From NCBI GenBank assembly GCA_964617825.1, contig CAZTWL010000022.1, positions 9,289 to 73,288 on the forward strand: a stretch of DNA of 64,000 nucleotides. Direction: 5' to 3'. Position 1 is the stretch's first letter. Every line of letters begins with the position of its first letter. This document shows, in pieces, positions 61,750-64,000 of the stretch. The notes under the pieces are model-generated. The model had not been told where the DNA came from. It was given only the letters and a program-made list of their open reading frames with translations, and did not search any database. Source of the DNA: VSJD01 sp964617825 (GTDB lineage: Bacteria > Verrucomicrobiota > Kiritimatiellia > JAAZAB01). Both the position numbers and the translations under genes were made by a program.

Positions 61750-62921
61750 ATGAATTCGCCTATAAGAAGCTCCCGTTTTTTTTTCTCAGCGTAGCGCGGG
61801 TATACCTGGCCTTGTTGAGCCTGGGTCCATCCGCTGTCGCCGCGCCCCTTCCGGACACCGCGCCTGCAGCCCGAATCGAGTTCTTTTACGAAGCCGGCTG
61901 CGCTGACTGCAGCCAAGTGGAAAACGAAATCCTTCCGGAACTGAAAGGCCTGTTCGGCAATTTGTATATCCTCGACCGACGGGATATCGGGATCATGACG
62001 AATTATCTGCGCCTGGCGGGATACCAGGAACAGCTGGGATGCAACCGGGATGCGGATGTCAGCATGGTCGTGAACGGCCAGGTATTGCTCAACGGATTGA
62101 GCGAGATCCGCAGCCGCCTTTTTGAAACGATTGACCGGGCACTTTCCGGCGAGCTTAACGCCGTGCCGGCCGTCCCAGCAACCATGGCGAACTTGCAGGC
62201 GCGTGCGCGCCGGTTTACTCTGCCGGGCGTCATGGTTGCCGGTCTCGTGGACGGCCTCAATCCCTGCGCGATTGCCACCCTCGTTTTTTTCATCAGCCTG
62301 CTGGCCATGTTTAAAATCAGCGGCCGCCAATTGCTCCTGGCGGGCGGAGCCTTTTGTGCCGCCAGTTTTTTAACTTATTATGCCATCGGATTGGGCTTGC
62401 TGCGCGTACTGCACCTGGCTGCCGGCTTCGGCCCGTTGCGCACCGCCATCGATCTCGGCATGACGCTCATGCTCCTGGCGCTTGCCGCGCTCTCGTTCCG
62501 TGATGCCTGGCGTTATCGCCACGGCGGCGATCCCAACCGCCTCAGCCTGCGCCTGCCCCGCCCGATTGTGCGCGCAACCCATGCCGTGATCCGTCGCGGC
62601 CTGCGGGACCGCAACCTGATCCTGGGCGGGGCCGGCATCGGCGCGGCCGTTACGGCTCTGGAAAGCATCTGCACGGGCCAGGTTTATGTGCCCACCCTCG
62701 TGCTGGTCATGCGCGGCGGCGGATCGACGTTGACGGCTGCGGCCTACTTGATGCTTTATAATTGCATGTTCATTTTACCGCTGGTTGTTGCCTTCGGTCT
62801 TGCCTGGCGTGGATTACAGACCGCCACACTTCTGGCCTGGAGCCGCCATAATGTGGTATTCAGCAAGTGCTTGCTGGGTGGTTTTTTCATCGGCTTGGCA
62901 GCCTTGCTGATCCTGCTGTGA
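61750..62921 (+). CDS. Thioredoxin-like plus CcdA-like membrane protein, signal peptide interrupted by T9 frame break
   Basis: The long frame (from TTG 61812, 369 residues) starts at the tail of a signal peptide (LLSLGPSAVAA). The missing n- and h-region lie in the +1-shifted frame from the ATG at 61750 (MNSPIRSSRFFF), joined at a run of nine T (61776-61784). A one-base slip gives MNSPIRSSRFFFLSVARVYL and on to SAVAA, a complete signal. The mature part has a thioredoxin-like fold with CADC (IEFFYEAGCADCSQVE) and then six or so helices with the NPC motif of CcdA/DsbD (GLVDGLNPCAIATLV) and TALESICTGQVYVP. It likely moves electrons across the membrane to periplasmic disulfides. Confidence 0.75.
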
Positions 62922-62990
62922 CCCGGATCGCGGACAAATCGACACCGTTTAGCACCTTGAATGTTGGGAACAGGTATAAACAAGAATCTT

Positions 62991-63097
62991 ACCACGGATG
63001 TCACTGATATGGAATGAATGAATCGGGTTACACTTGCCTTTCCATCAGTGTTCTCAGTGTAATCCGTGGTTGATTTCTTTAGGTTGTGGGCTGTGCC
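62991..63097. repeat. Dispersed intergenic repeat with imperfect hairpin
   Basis: ACCACGGAT...GGAA (62991-63014) is inversely related to TTCC...ATCCGTGGT (63040-63070). The next 39 bases (63059-63097) repeat 13053-13091. No gene in 62922-63328. Confidence 0.75.
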
Positions 63098-63328
63098 TGC
63101 CTTAAAATCATTCCGACCGGGATGGCAATATAATATCGCGCCTGGCTGTTGAACGCGATGGCGGGCGTGACATGCATTTCGGTTTCCGCTCTTGCGAAAT
63201 TCGGAAAAGGGCGGTAAGTTTCCCGGAGCTGTTGGCCTGCAGCGCGGCTGCTCCGCCGACAAAGCGTTATCCGGCTATCGCCAAGGAATTCGGCTTTCAT
63301 CCATGGCGTTGACGATTGCGAACAACCA

Positions 63329-64000
63329 ATGAAACTAACCAGCATATCCGATGTGCATGCCATTCTGACGGAATGGGACATCCGGCCCCAGAAATCGCTG
63401 GGGCAGAATTTTTTAATCGACGCCAACATCCTGGGAATCATCCTCGATACGGCCGAACTCACGGCCAATGACGAGGTGCTCGAAATCGGGACGGGGCTGG
63501 GCGTGCTGACGGAGCCCCTGTCGCGCGTTGCGCGCCGCGTGGTGACCGTCGAAAAAGACTCGCGCCTTTGGCCGTTTCTCAGGCAGCGCCTGCAGCCCTT
63601 GTCCAACGTGGAACTCATCTGCGGCGACATGATGCAGGTGGACCACGAGGCCCTCTTCCGCTCGGGAATCGGCAAAGTCGTGGCCAACCTGCCCTACTCC
63701 GTCGGCAGCGCGATCCTGGTCAATCTGGTCCAGGCCGCAATGCCGCCGGCGCAAATCACCGTGACGCTCCAGCAGGAAGTCGCCAGGCGCCTGACGGCCC
63801 GGCCGGGCCAAAAGGATTTCGGCCTCCTGACGCTCTGGACCCAATTGCGCTATAATGCAACCGTCCGCAAAACGATCAGCCCAACCTGTTTTTATCCTGC
63901 GCCGGGCGTCAACTCGGCCATTATCAACCTGGTTCGGCAGGACCGGCCGGAAGACATGCTCCCTCAGTTTTTCAACGAGCGCAATGCCGGGATCGATCAT
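63329..64000 (+). CDS. rsmA: 16S rRNA dimethyladenosine transferase (RsmA/KsgA), 3' truncated by window
   Basis: 224 residues visible from the ATG at 63329; the frame is open to the window edge. Motif blocks: PQKSLGQNFLID, VLEIGTGLGVLTEPLS (SAM site), VEKDSRL, VANLPYSVGSAILVNL (catalytic NLPY) and PTCFYPAPGVNSAII. It dimethylates A1518 and A1519 of 16S rRNA. Several long frames on the opposite strand are shadows. Confidence 0.95.
   Translation, partial: MKLTSISDVHAILTEWDIRPQKSLGQNFLIDANILGIILDTAELTANDEVLEIGTGLGVLTEPLSRVARRVVTVEKDSRLWPFLRQRLQPLSNVELICGDMMQVDHEALFRSGIGKVVANLPYSVGSAILVNLVQAAMPPAQITVTLQQEVARRLTARPGQKDFGLLTLWTQLRYNATVRKTISPTCFYPAPGVNSAIINLVRQDRPEDMLPQFFNERNAGIDH

Noticed and set aside
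61812..61814. TTG as the true start of the CcdA-like protein
   Set aside because: It would leave an 11-residue signal stub; the T9-tract reconstruction is better, though it needs a frameshift.
1..64000. CRISPR arrays, rRNA or tRNA genes
   Set aside because: No regularly spaced direct repeats, no rRNA blocks and no cloverleaf-like sequence were seen by eye.

Overview
This 64-kb window looks like a chromosomal segment of a free-living or gut/sediment bacterium of the PVC group, most likely a Lentisphaerae/Kiritimatiellota-type lineage. That placement is inferred from gene content: FAD_oxidored-family oxidoreductases, a DUF4091-type protein, a GH20-like hexosaminidase, large GH42-like and beta-propeller glycosidase-like proteins, secreted DxDGDG-repeat proteins, and many weak ribosome binding sites. 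No marker gene proves it. Most of the window is GC-rich with tightly packed genes. No rRNA, tRNA or CRISPR array was recognised.

Layout. 1-494: end of a GH20-like hydrolase. 618-8839: a surface-polysaccharide module (AlgJ/AlgX-like acetyltransferase, PIG-L deacetylase, large polytopic membrane protein, Wzm/Wzt-type ABC exporter, coiled-coil protein, GT4). 8858-9853: glutaminyl-cyclase-like M28 enzyme. 9822-15636 (minus): ABC ATPase, ABC-2 permease, TPR-like membrane protein and an FAD oxidoreductase with a discoidin-like tail. 15899-26922 (minus, one long co-directional run): glycyl radical enzyme (GRE) with alcohol dehydrogenase and activase, then an RpiB-GlyA fusion, LMW phosphatase, Sua5/YwlC, a protease-like S41 protein that has lost its catalytic Ser and Lys, PurE and PurD. 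27200-29573: EamA transporter, XRE-cupin regulator, sugar isomerase. 29627-31220: EpmA and EF-P. 31402-32916: a 29-aa membrane microprotein, an iron-sulfur-type flavoprotein and an ABC solute-binding lipoprotein.

33180-44173 is an accessory, scarred region. An IstB remnant sits just upstream of a second GRE/activase pair that has a strong Shine-Dalgarno sequence and unlike codon choice. Next come a beta-propeller protein, a decayed RAYT transposase with terminal inverted repeats, a GH42-like secreted protein, a transposase N-terminal scrap, a 32-bp perfect palindrome, an AT-rich QueD-like gene with a zinc ribbon and its own near-consensus promoter, and an HsdM scrap. A lone left end and a lone right end of the RAYT element bracket about 7.6 kb of this (36524-44173).

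44210-47801 groups DoxX, type-II NADH dehydrogenase, polyprenyl synthase and a UbiA/MenA-type prenyltransferase, a quinone/respiration module. Aspartase follows at 48363-49862. 50332-53562 holds a secreted DxDGDG-repeat protein, a small secreted protein and a MATE-like transporter. 53740-59187 holds a DUF4091-type protein and two FAD_oxidored paralogues. 59420-61288 is an Uup-type ABC-F. 61750-62921 is a thioredoxin/CcdA-like protein whose signal peptide is split by a T9 tract. 63329-end is the start of rsmA.

Candidates for something new: the RpiB-GlyA fusion inside a Bacillus-like ywlC-ywlE-rpiB-glyA order, the S41 pseudo-protease, the T9-tract frame break before the CcdA-like protein, the composite RAYT-bracketed segment, the Cys-less QueD-like zinc-ribbon protein, and the two unrelated GRE systems. 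I did not find one complete, clearly undescribed multigene system.
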